Assembly (NCBI GenBank): GCA_038040445.1
Contig: JBBPIG010000018.1
Coordinates: 79,358 to 143,357 of the forward strand
Direction: 5' to 3'
Source: Acidobacteriota bacterium
Lineage (GTDB): Bacteria; Acidobacteriota; Blastocatellia; UBA7656
DNA length: 64,000 bases
In this document: in pieces, positions 51,170 to 59,212 of the stretch
Numbering within the stretch: position 1 is the stretch's first letter
How the letters are laid out: each line of letters starts with the position of its first letter
Position numbers and translations under genes: made by a program
Notes under the pieces: model-generated
Databases searched by the model: none
The model's input: the letters and a program-made list of their open reading frames with translations, nothing else
What the model was told of the DNA's origin: nothing

Positions 51170-52651
51170 ATGAAAATCGTAACGGCCTTTCTTCTGTTGG
51201 TTGGTATCGGCGTCGGCTCGGCCGGCTCACCGGGCCCTTTTGCCCAGGGCCCCACTGCTGAACGGCAACAATTTATTCGCGTGGAAGCTCCGGTGGTTGT
51301 CCTGACCCACGTGCGAATAATCGACGGCACAGGCGCCCCGGCTCTTGATGATCAGACGATCGTGATTGCAGACGGCAAGATCCAATCGATCGGGCCAAGC
51401 GGAGCAGGCGCACCTGCGAATCTGCCGGCGACTCTGGCTACGAACGCCCAGACCGTTGATCTCCGAGGGTGCACGGTCCTGCCCGGCCTTGTGGGGATGC
51501 ACAACCACATGTTTTTTCCTATGGGCGGATCTCCGCCGATGTATTCCAACATGGGCATAAGCTTTCCTCGTCTTTACCTGGCCCTGGGCGTCACAACGAT
51601 TCGCACTACCGGCAGCGTTGCACCCTTCACCGATCTTGAAATCAAACGGCTTATCGACTCGGGCCGCATGATCGGACCCAAGATGCATATCACCGCTCCA
51701 TATCTCGAGGGGCGCGGATCGTTCACCCCCGTGATGCACGAGCTCAGTGGCGCGGAGGACGCACGGAAGATGGTTAACTTTTGGGCCGACGAAGGCGCTA
51801 CTTCTTTCAAAGCTTACATGAACATCACGCGTGATGAATTGCGCGCGGCCGTCGAAGAAGCGCACAAACGCGGACTCAAGGTGACCGGACATCTTTGCTC
51901 GATCGGCTACCGGGAAGCAGCGGAGATCGGCATCGATAATCTCGAGCACGGCTTGATGGCGGATTCAGAGTTTGTTCCGAACAAACAGCCGGATCAGTGC
52001 CCGGGCGCCGCGGTCAGCGCCAGCCTCAGACAACTGGATCTGAATAGTCCGGCAGTCCGCGAGACAATCAGTACTCTTGTCGCGAAGAATGTGGCCGTAA
52101 CTTCCACGCTTCCGGTCTTCGAAGCCGGGAGCGCGCCGTTGGCTCAAAGCGGCATCGGCGCGGCATCGGCGTTACTCAATCCGCGGGTGCTCAATGTGAT
52201 GTCTACCGAGGCCCGGGTGCGTTATCTGACGGCGCGCGCTCGTGTCTCGTCCGATCCCGGAAACGTGGCGCTGCTCCGCAAGGCGATGGATTTCGAGCGC
52301 GCATTGGTGAAGGCCGGCGGTTTGCTGATAGCCGGTTTGGACCCTACTGGCAACGGCGGCATCGTGGCGGGGTTTGGCGATTTGCGTGAAGTTGAGCTTC
52401 TGGTCGAGGCCGGTTTTACTCCTCTGGAAGCGATCAAGATAGCCACCTTCAACGGCGCGAAGTTTCTCGGCGAAGACGCGCACATCGGCTCGATTGCTGT
52501 AGGAAAGCAAGCCGACTTGATGATAGTGAGAGGGAACCCGGCACTGAACATCAGTGAAATAGAAAAGGTCGAAATCGTCTTCAAGGATGGAGTAGGCTAC
52601 GACTCAGAGAAGTTGATCCAATCGGTGCAAGGGTTGGTGGGCATCCGGTGA
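51170..52651 (+). CDS. Secreted amidohydrolase (imidazolonepropionase-like)
   Basis: ATG 51170 follows GGAGACC. The 493-residue exported protein starts MKIVTAFLLLVGIGVGSAGS. It has the metal-dependent TIM-barrel signatures: VVVLTHVRIIDGTGAPALDD, LRGCTVLPGLVGMHNHMFFP (metal-site 'HNHMF'), ATSFKAYMN, RGLKVTGHLCSIGYREAAEIGIDNLEHGLMADSEF, 'LIAGLDPTGNGG' with the late Asp, and FNGAKFLGEDAHIGSIAVGKQADLMIVRGNP. It probably opens cyclic amides or cleaves dipeptides in the periplasm. A fragment of a close relative lies at 57780. Confidence 0.9.
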   Translation: MKIVTAFLLLVGIGVGSAGSPGPFAQGPTAERQQFIRVEAPVVVLTHVRIIDGTGAPALDDQTIVIADGKIQSIGPSGAGAPANLPATLATNAQTVDLRGCTVLPGLVGMHNHMFFPMGGSPPMYSNMGISFPRLYLALGVTTIRTTGSVAPFTDLEIKRLIDSGRMIGPKMHITAPYLEGRGSFTPVMHELSGAEDARKMVNFWADEGATSFKAYMNITRDELRAAVEEAHKRGLKVTGHLCSIGYREAAEIGIDNLEHGLMADSEFVPNKQPDQCPGAAVSASLRQLDLNSPAVRETISTLVAKNVAVTSTLPVFEAGSAPLAQSGIGAASALLNPRVLNVMSTEARVRYLTARARVSSDPGNVALLRKAMDFERALVKAGGLLIAGLDPTGNGGIVAGFGDLREVELLVEAGFTPLEAIKIATFNGAKFLGEDAHIGSIAVGKQADLMIVRGNPALNISEIEKVEIVFKDGVGYDSEKLIQSVQGLVGIR

Positions 52652-52719
52652 AGTGTCAACAATCGTCCGACCGTTCCCAACTTTCGTCTTCGGCACCGAA
52701 AACTGAAGTTGACCCAGCT

Positions 52720-52815
52720 ATCCGTACAAACCCGTCGAATCCGTGTTTTTCCGTGGTCCATCTGCCTGAGCTTCGGATGGATCACGGATGACGCGGATTC
52801 GACGGATTTACACAG
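52720..52815. repeat. Inverted repeat, 'GGATGACGCGGATTCG' family, at a convergent end
   Basis: atccgtacaaacccgtcgaa through tttccgtggtccat pairs with atggatcacggatgacgcgg through ttcgacggattta across a short loop. Third copy of the family at 16709 and 19369. It lies between the stops of the amidohydrolase and the beta-lactamase-like gene, a terminator-like place. Confidence 0.85.
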
Positions 52816-52894
52816 ACCCAATTCCCGGCGCTGGTTTCGAACTTCGCTCGTCGCGTCACTCCCGAACGCCTATAGATATGAGTCCCTCGAGACG

Positions 52895-54370
52895 TTATCG
52901 AACGCGCCGATATTGGTTGCTGTTCCAGATCACCCTAACAGCGTGGCCCTCACGCCCCAGTTCAAACACCAGCGTCTCGCCTAACGCCTCATCTTTCCTG
53001 ATTCGACGGAACGTGTGCTCGCCTACCTTCTTCAGCTTCGTCAAGCCTCGCACAGGGTCCATTGTGGGTAGAGAAAGTGTCGCCAGCCCGTCTTCCCATT
53101 CGACTATTGCGATCTCACCTCCGAATCCCGATTCGTAAGTTCCAGTGTATCTGGCGAGATTAGCCTGCGGCTGCGCTGTTTCATTCGTCGCAGGCTTGCC
53201 TGCGGTTTTTATAGCCGGCGCGACTATGTTGTACATCTGCTGAACGAACTCGCCCGTGTTCACACCCTGTGCATTAGCCATGAAGATCGTCGCCAGCTTC
53301 TCATCCGGCTTGAGCAGCAATTGCGTGCGGAAGCCGGGACAGGAACCGCCGTGCCCCACAAAGACTTTCCCCTCACTCCTCGATACTGAAAAGCCGAGCC
53401 CCCACATCGTCTCAAGGTCAGGGTCCACCCAGTGTACACGGTGCATCTCCCGTAGCGTGTTCGACCTGAGCACCTCTTCGCCGCCTTTACGGTCAAGTAC
53501 TCGGAATTGCCAGGAAGCGAAGCGCGCCAGGTCTTCTGCACTGGAAGCATATCCCGCAGCGGGAGCTATGCCCCGTGCCATGAAAAACGGAACTGGTACT
53601 CGCGTGCCGTCACGTAGCAAAGCGCTATAGCCTGTGGCCAGTCTACCGCCGCGCTCTTTTTCAGGTATCTCAGGTGTAGTGCTTTTTAGGCCCAGCGGCT
53701 CGAGAATGCGTTTGCCGACGTATGCCTCGTAGGGTTCGCCCGATACCGACGTGATCAACTCCCCGGCGAGCGTGAGACCGAGGTTCGAGTATTGAAAGTA
53801 GGTCTCGGCCGGATAGAGCGTCTCCTGCAAGGCGAGCCGCTCTTTAACCTGCTCACGGGTGGGGAAGGCAAACTCAGGGCCCGTCCAGTATGGGAAGTCG
53901 GATTCGCGCGGAAGGCCCGACGAGTGAGTGAGCAGTCCCTCGATTGTGATCTCAGGCCCGAGAGGATCGCTGCGCTTGATTTTAAACCAGGGGATGTAGC
54001 GGGCCACCGGATCGTCGATGCGGAGCTTGCCCTCGTCACGCAACTGCATTACGCCGATGCTTGTGAATAGCTTCGAGATCGAGCAGATGCTGTAGATGGT
54101 GCTCGGTGTTGCGGGCGACTTACGCGAGACATCGGCGTAACCGAATCCTGCGCTCCACAACAGTTGCTGGTCGTAAACGACTGCGGCCGAGACACCGGGG
54201 ATCTGTTGGTATGCACGCTGCGCATCGAGCCAGACTTGCAGGAGGTTGAGAGTTTGCTTAACGCGCGGATGTTGGGCGACGGATTGCCCTGTTACGGATT
54301 GCCCTGCTACCGAAGACGAGGCAACGAGTAGAACAACTACAAGAACAATCAAGCTAGCTAAACGTTTCAT
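52895..54370 (-). CDS. Class C beta-lactamase-like serine hydrolase
   Basis: ATG 54370 has AAAGGGATG upstream. The 491-residue exported protein (signal LASLIVLVVVLLVASSSVAG) then carries a GQSV duplication. The catalytic SxxK is in TIYSICSISKLFTSIGVMQL, the YxN motif in TYFQYSNLGLTLAGELI, and a third HxG-like site in KVFVGHGGSCPGF. A C-terminal lipocalin-like domain follows (LARYTGTYESGFGGEIAIVE...). Members act as esterases, D-aminopeptidases or penicillin-binding hydrolases; true beta-lactamase activity is not implied. Confidence 0.9.
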   Translation of the reverse strand: MKRLASLIVLVVVLLVASSSVAGQSVTGQSVAQHPRVKQTLNLLQVWLDAQRAYQQIPGVSAAVVYDQQLLWSAGFGYADVSRKSPATPSTIYSICSISKLFTSIGVMQLRDEGKLRIDDPVARYIPWFKIKRSDPLGPEITIEGLLTHSSGLPRESDFPYWTGPEFAFPTREQVKERLALQETLYPAETYFQYSNLGLTLAGELITSVSGEPYEAYVGKRILEPLGLKSTTPEIPEKERGGRLATGYSALLRDGTRVPVPFFMARGIAPAAGYASSAEDLARFASWQFRVLDRKGGEEVLRSNTLREMHRVHWVDPDLETMWGLGFSVSRSEGKVFVGHGGSCPGFRTQLLLKPDEKLATIFMANAQGVNTGEFVQQMYNIVAPAIKTAGKPATNETAQPQANLARYTGTYESGFGGEIAIVEWEDGLATLSLPTMDPVRGLTKLKKVGEHTFRRIRKDEALGETLVFELGREGHAVRVIWNSNQYRRVR

Positions 54371-54539
54371 AAAGCATCCCTTTCTAAATGAAGTCCAGTG
54401 ACTCATAACAGTGAATTCGACAGTAGTTTCTCATTAACACCCAACGTCTGCACTCAGGCGTGCGTCCTCGCACGTCGCCTGCAGCGCGTTGTTGGGCGCG
54501 ACCTGCCTGACGATGCATTAGCGCACATCGAAACCAGCC

Positions 54540-54929
54540 TTAGGACCGAGGACGACCGAAAAACAAGACGTAGCCGTCCGCGTCCTCGAGTTCGAATCCA
54601 CGCAAACCATCATGCGTGTCCTTGAGTGGTTCCGAAAACTTGACGTTGCGCGAGGCAAACTCTGCGGCCAGTGCATCCGGATCAGGAACGTAAAGGTAGG
54701 CGTCCCAACGGGCCGCTGGTTCTCGCTTGTAGTTGGGAAGCGGAGCTACACCAACATCCTTGAGCATGATCATCGCACCGCCGCGGCACACAATACCAAA
54801 GAAGGGGTCATCAGCGGGCTCCTGATACGTGATATCAAACCCGAGTTGATCACGATAGAACGAAAGCGCTGCTGCGCCGTCATGCACGATGAAGAACGGC
54901 GAGGCGCTGGAGATTTCCGGTTTAGTCAT
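54540..54929 (-). CDS. VOC-family (glyoxalase/bleomycin-resistance-like) protein
   Basis: ATG 54929 opens MTKPEISSASPFFIVHDGAAALSFYRDQLGFDITYQEP. The two beta-alpha-beta-beta units follow as FFGIVCRGGAMIMLKDVGVAP and DAYLYVPDPDALAAEFASRNVKFSEPLKDTHDGLRGFELEDADGYVLFFGRP. The last segment supplies the Glu ligand (FELEDADGY) typical of VOC enzymes. 129 residues make one complete fold, active as a dimer. It is the second VOC gene in the window, only weakly similar to the one at 21340. Confidence 0.87.
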   Translation of the reverse strand: MTKPEISSASPFFIVHDGAAALSFYRDQLGFDITYQEPADDPFFGIVCRGGAMIMLKDVGVAPLPNYKREPAARWDAYLYVPDPDALAAEFASRNVKFSEPLKDTHDGLRGFELEDADGYVLFFGRPRS

Positions 54930-55076
54930 GTGAGTTCCCACCCGTTTTCTTCCGCCCAACTTCAGTTGGGTGTTAGTAAATGATAGATCGATCGCAACCG
55001 TTTTAACGGTTTCGCGCTTCGTGGATGTGGCGAAACTGTTGAAAGAGTTCGGAGACCCGCGCTCGCCACGCCATTT

Positions 55077-55388
55077 CTACTCATCTCCCCATCTTGGCGC
55101 GTCCCATGCGCCCGGAGGCAAGTAATGGAACCGAATCAGGTACATCTTGTCGCCGCTTCCGTGTTTTGCGATTCGCAGCAAATCATCCACGGTTTCGAAC
55201 CCCGATTCGCGGGCCAGATCGTCCGTGACGTCGGTGACGGTAATCGGCACAATCGAATCCACTACGATGTGGCCCTCATCCATCGGGTAACGGCCACCCA
55301 CCTTTACATGGGGATGCTTCCAGATACGAATGCTGCATTTTATTATCCCGAGCCGCACTCCCGGGCGAAGGCGTTTGGTGAATACCAT
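55077..55388 (-). CDS. ASCH-domain protein
   Basis: ATG 55388 follows GTGAGGTTC. The 103-residue protein reads MVFTKRLRPGVRLGIIKCSI, RIWKHPHVKVGGRYPMDEGH, then IVVDSIVPITVTDVTDDLARESGFETVDDLLRIAKHGSGDKMYLIRFHYL. The order of basic beta-strands, the K-V-G-x-R-Y turn and the LAR-x-S-G-F helix match ASCH domains, RNA-binding modules of the PUA group. Some members are amidohydrolases or ribonucleases on modified nucleosides. Stand-alone gene. Confidence 0.75.
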   Translation of the reverse strand: MVFTKRLRPGVRLGIIKCSIRIWKHPHVKVGGRYPMDEGHIVVDSIVPITVTDVTDDLARESGFETVDDLLRIAKHGSGDKMYLIRFHYLPPGAWDAPRWGDE

Positions 55389-55988
55389 ACAGAACCTCAC
55401 GGAATCGCTTCGGGCCGCCACCCGGACCCAATGGCTTCACGCCGTCGTGAGTTACGGCCTGCAAGCCCGCTCTCGCGCCGACCGGTCAGTCGCCGATCTG
55501 CCGCGGCTGTGGCGGCACAACCAGCTTGTCGGCGTGATCGCAAGCCACAACCTCTTCGGGCTTTGAACCGTGGCGCCGGCCTCGCAAAGAATCGCCGTTC
55601 CCTGGCAGCCTTGAAAGTTTACAATTCACTGCCGCAATCCTTTTACACGAAGTTGAATTGTCGCTACAAGCAAGCAGCCGTATCTCAACAACCCGCCAAA
55701 CACGCGAAATCCACGTAACCGCGTAGCGGTGTCCTCTCGATAGACGGGTTAGTCGGGCCGCGGACCGGGCCGCTTTAGCGGCTACCTGTTAACTAGGCCG
55801 GTCGGCTGAGCGCGAAACAGGTGACCGCTACGCGGCCCGGACGGCTTAGATTCTGGCACAGCCTACACAGACGGTGGGAGCCGCCACTTCCCCAAATCCC
55901 ACCAACGCAGTTGGTGGTACTATCAGCAACCGCAGAAAGAGCTGTCTCGTTCCCTTTTTCAGCAGCTAGGCGAGAGGAGGAAAACGTT
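55389..55988. other. 600-bp gene-free stretch with two palindromic elements
   Basis: No coding sequence is supported. An imperfect palindrome occupies about 55715-55845 (aaccgcgtagcggtgtcct and ggaccgggccgctttagcgg against caggtgaccgctacgcggcc). A CCACCAACGCAGTTGGTGG core lies at 55899-55918, the fifth copy of the element clustered at 23.8-24.0 kb. The glycoside hydrolase promoter must lie here. Confidence 0.7.
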
Positions 55989-57755
55989 GTGACGCGCTAC
56001 TCAAACTCGACTGATCGTGACATTGAACCCGAGCAGAATAAGCTCGCCTCTAATCTCCCGGCTTCCCGACGTGAGTTCCTCGGAGGCGCCGCGCTGACGC
56101 TCATCGGGCTGTCACTCCCCGAGCCGGGCTTCAGTGAGACGAAGGCCACCCGGCCGACCCTGGGGTTTCACGACTTGCGCCGGGCGCCCGACAGCGTGAT
56201 GGTGCAGACGGCGACGGGCGATCTCCGTCTCACCCGTACCGGCGAGCGATGGACAAACGGCCCGGTCGTCGTGACGTTCAGTGATCTACCGGGCGCGCTC
56301 CGTGTCCAACTATCCGCGCGGGCAGTTCCAATCAAGCGGCTGCACCTGCGTTGGCGAGCCCGAATGAACGACACCCGTCTCATCCTTGGCGACGCATGGG
56401 AGCGGGGCTACGGAGACCTCGAGTGGCGTGGCTGGATACCTGATCGCGTCATGCCCTGGTACTTCGCGACGCACAATTCGACGAACAGGGGATCGCTCAC
56501 CCATTCGTACGGCGTTCGCACGGGAGCTAGAGCGTTCTGCTTTTGGCAGGTCGACGCGCAGGGCATCAGCCTGTGGGCGGACGTGCGAAGCGGAGGCGTC
56601 GGCGTGCAACTCGGCGAGCGAGTCCTCGACGTTTGCGAAGTCGTCTGCCGCGCCGGCCGTGCGGGGGAATCAGCGTTCGCCGCCGTTCACGCCGCATGTC
56701 ACCAGATGTGCTCGAACCCGCGGCTTCCGCTGCAGCCGGTCTATGGTAGCAACGACTGGTACTGGGTCTACGGGAAGAACAGCGCGGAGACGGTCCTCGC
56801 CGACGCCCGGCACATCGTCGAGCTCTCGCCGGCGAGTGCAAACCGACCGTTCGCGGTGATCGACGATGGTTGGCAACCGGAGCGCGGCAAAGACAAAGCC
56901 GGCGTGGGCACGTGGGATCGGGGCAACGAGAAGTTCCCCGATATGCCCGGATTGGCAGGCCAGATTCGGCGGGCCGGCGCGCGACCGGGAATCTGGATCC
57001 GCCCGCTACAAGCGACCGGAGATGCTAAAGATTCATGGCGCTTGCCGCGCGACCGCGCGTTCCTCGATCCCACAGTGCCGGAGGTTCGGCAAAAAGTGGC
57101 CGGTGACATCGCGCGGCTGAGGCAGTGGGGCTTCGAGCTGATCAAGCACGACTATACGACGTTCGACATCTTCGGCAGGTGGGGCTTTCAGATGGGCGCC
57201 GCGCTGACGAAGGACGGCTGGACGTTCGCCTCGGGGCCCGGGCGCACAACGGCCGAGGTGATCAACGAGTTGTATCTCACAATTCGCGCAGCGGCGGGCG
57301 ACAGCCTGGTCATCGGCTGCAACACGGTGAGCCATCTGTCGGCCGGGCACTTCGAGATCTGCCGAGTCGGTGACGACACGAGCGGGACCAGTTGGTCGCG
57401 AACGCGAAAGATGGGGGTGAACACGCTCGCGTTTCGGGGAACGCAGCATGGCGCGTTCTATGTCGCGGATGCCGACTGCGTGGGGGTCACAAACGCGGTG
57501 CCCTGGGTCTACAATCGGCAATGGCTTGACCTGTTGGCCCGGAGCGGCACGATGTTGTTTGTTTCGCTGGCGCCCGACGCGTTGGGCGCCGCACAGCGGC
57601 GAGACCTCAAGGAAGCGCTCGCGCTGGCGGCGACCGCCCACCCGCTCGCGGAGCCGCTGGACTGGCAGCACACCGTGTATCCGGCGCGGTGGCGGCTGAT
57701 GGATCGCGAGCGGACTTATGACTGGGTAGGCATGGACGGCGCCGGCCCGCCCTGA
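55989..57755 (+). CDS. Clan GH-D glycoside hydrolase (alpha-galactosidase-like)
   Basis: I start it at GTG 55989 because AGGAGG lies nine bases upstream; the open frame before it runs into the repeat region. The 588-residue protein has a twin-arginine-like signal (SRREFLGGAALTLIGLSLPE), a beta-rich N-terminal domain and a TIM barrel: YGSNDWYWVYGKNSAETVLADAR, RPFAVIDDGWQPERG, ARPGIWIRPL, the nucleophile Asp in FELIKHDYTTFDIF and the acid/base Asp in RVGDDTSG. This fits the GH27/GH36/GH31 melibiase-type clan. It probably removes alpha-galactosyl or related sugars outside the cytoplasm. Confidence 0.8.
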   Translation: MTRYSNSTDRDIEPEQNKLASNLPASRREFLGGAALTLIGLSLPEPGFSETKATRPTLGFHDLRRAPDSVMVQTATGDLRLTRTGERWTNGPVVVTFSDLPGALRVQLSARAVPIKRLHLRWRARMNDTRLILGDAWERGYGDLEWRGWIPDRVMPWYFATHNSTNRGSLTHSYGVRTGARAFCFWQVDAQGISLWADVRSGGVGVQLGERVLDVCEVVCRAGRAGESAFAAVHAACHQMCSNPRLPLQPVYGSNDWYWVYGKNSAETVLADARHIVELSPASANRPFAVIDDGWQPERGKDKAGVGTWDRGNEKFPDMPGLAGQIRRAGARPGIWIRPLQATGDAKDSWRLPRDRAFLDPTVPEVRQKVAGDIARLRQWGFELIKHDYTTFDIFGRWGFQMGAALTKDGWTFASGPGRTTAEVINELYLTIRAAAGDSLVIGCNTVSHLSAGHFEICRVGDDTSGTSWSRTRKMGVNTLAFRGTQHGAFYVADADCVGVTNAVPWVYNRQWLDLLARSGTMLFVSLAPDALGAAQRRDLKEALALAATAHPLAEPLDWQHTVYPARWRLMDRERTYDWVGMDGAGPP

Positions 57756-57779
57756 GATCCTGTCGTGGATGGATGCGGG

Positions 57780-57821
57780 TTGGCGGATTCGGAGTTTGTT
57801 CCCAAGAAACAGCCGGATCAG
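57780..57821 (+). pseudogene. Fragment of an amidohydrolase gene
   Basis: LADSEFVPKKQPDQ is encoded here, against MADSEFVPNKQPDQ in the intact amidohydrolase at 51170-52651, and the DNA is about 90% identical over 44 bases. Similarity stops at both sides (the next codons LICALVRHRGNALDRM are unrelated). It is a scrap of a paralogous gene left behind at the border of the AT-rich operon. Confidence 0.6.
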
Positions 57822-57905
57822 TTGATCTGCGCATTGGTTCGACACAGAGGGAATGCGCTTGACCGAATGTTAAGAAACGCTAGACCGATGGTTATAGCCT
57901 CGCGG

Positions 57906-59210
57906 CTATCTAAGGTTGAGGTTTCGTACACTTAATGGAAGACTGGGGGTACCAACTCTACCAAGATGAGAAATATAGCGCTGCCGGAGTTGCTGTATGA
58001 ACGGTGCGTTAAGTTTGTAAGTTCGTTTGTTTTTGATTGCGTCGTGGCTAAATCTCTCGCATCCTTCACTCAGATCCATTGCTACCGACAGACCGAGTTT
58101 GGTTTCGTTAAATGGAAACGAAGGGAGAATATGGAATGTGGAATCGCCGTTGTTAAATCGCGTCCTCAATTTATCTAATTTGACTATTCCTTTGGGCGTG
58201 CCTGTCCATCCCTCGTACAAATTGCGTGCGTAGCCGTAGTTCAGTTGTAACGACAAAAACGAATCAAATGAATCTCTCGTAAACGTCAACAGCTCAAATG
58301 TTCTTGACTGATTCTTGATAACATTCTTGATGTCGCATTCGGGAGTAACGATGATCCCGAATTTGTTACGAGATATTCTACAAATATCGCCTGTCATTAC
58401 GGGTGCGTCTTCATCTAACTTTGTGTAGAAGATTCGTCTAAAGAGCCGCGCCACGGATTTCTCATCAGAGGGAGCAGCCGTCTCCTCGTTTGCTTCATCG
58501 GGACTGACATGTTGCTTGATTGACGCAATCAAGCTCGGGTCCTGAGTCAGACTTTCGGCGAGTAAGTACTGAAGAATTTCTACAATGAATATCTCACCGC
58601 TAACACCATCGTCCTTGGCCGTTTGTCCAAGCTCCCTAATCCAGTTATGATCCGCGTCAGAGAGCTCCAACAGGATTTTTTGAACTGATTGATTAATTGT
58701 TTTTGTCCATACATTAGGAATCGAAAGATTTTGATTCCGTTCTCGCCACTTAATTATTTCTTTTGCAATTTGCTTGGCTTGATTCTTCGAATCTCCTTTT
58801 ATCCGAAACTTAATCCTCTTTTGATATTTCTTCACCAATTCGGCGCCATAAAGGTCTTTCACATTCTCGTTCGAGAAGATGTATATCAACGAATAAAATT
58901 CGTTATGTCTCAAGAAGTCTAATGTGTCTGAACCGTCTCGTGAGATTCTCATTCCACTAAGAACAGATGCATCTTCACCTGCATTCAAAAGTAATTCTGT
59001 GTTGTCATAAACCCAGTCGAGGATTATGGCGCTGAAGGACCCAATGGACTTAACCGCCTCTTCGGCTAAGTCTAGATTCCTTACTCCTAATACTGGGTAT
59101 TGCCTACGAAGCTCTTCAAATAGTTCGTTTTCGAGTGATCTCTCGATATCATTCTCTTTGACTATGTACTCGTCGAGTTTATCGTCAACGAACAGGATTA
59201 CTCCGTTCAT
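57906..59210 (-). CDS. Receiver-domain protein with an uncharacterised C-terminal domain
   Basis: This 434-residue protein is the third gene of the operon; its start is two bases after the kinase stop. Residues 1-150 form a divergent CheY-like receiver with all key positions: acidic pair D9/D10 (VILFVDDKLDEY), acceptor D65 (FSAIILDWVYDN), S113 (LIYIFSNEN) and K138 (KFRIKGDS). It has a longer loop after the Asp than CheY. Residues about 160-250 are helical. The last third contains 'GDICRISRNKFGIIVTPECDI', a motif seen in receiver proteins of this type, followed by beta-rich text. No DNA-binding or nuclease motif is recognised. It is presumably phosphorylated by the kinase next to it. Confidence 0.7.
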   Translation of the reverse strand: MNGVILFVDDKLDEYIVKENDIERSLENELFEELRRQYPVLGVRNLDLAEEAVKSIGSFSAIILDWVYDNTELLLNAGEDASVLSGMRISRDGSDTLDFLRHNEFYSLIYIFSNENVKDLYGAELVKKYQKRIKFRIKGDSKNQAKQIAKEIIKWRERNQNLSIPNVWTKTINQSVQKILLELSDADHNWIRELGQTAKDDGVSGEIFIVEILQYLLAESLTQDPSLIASIKQHVSPDEANEETAAPSDEKSVARLFRRIFYTKLDEDAPVMTGDICRISRNKFGIIVTPECDIKNVIKNQSRTFELLTFTRDSFDSFLSLQLNYGYARNLYEGWTGTPKGIVKLDKLRTRFNNGDSTFHILPSFPFNETKLGLSVAMDLSEGCERFSHDAIKNKRTYKLNAPFIQQLRQRYISHLGRVGTPSLPLSVRNLNLR

Positions 59211-59212
59211 AC

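Noticed and set aside
52895..54370. Antibiotic-resistance beta-lactamase
   Set aside because: The SxxK and YxN motifs are shared with many esterases and peptidases; the C-terminal extension and divergence argue against calling resistance.
57033..57845. 270-codon minus-strand frame
   Set aside because: Antisense to the glycoside hydrolase; no motif.
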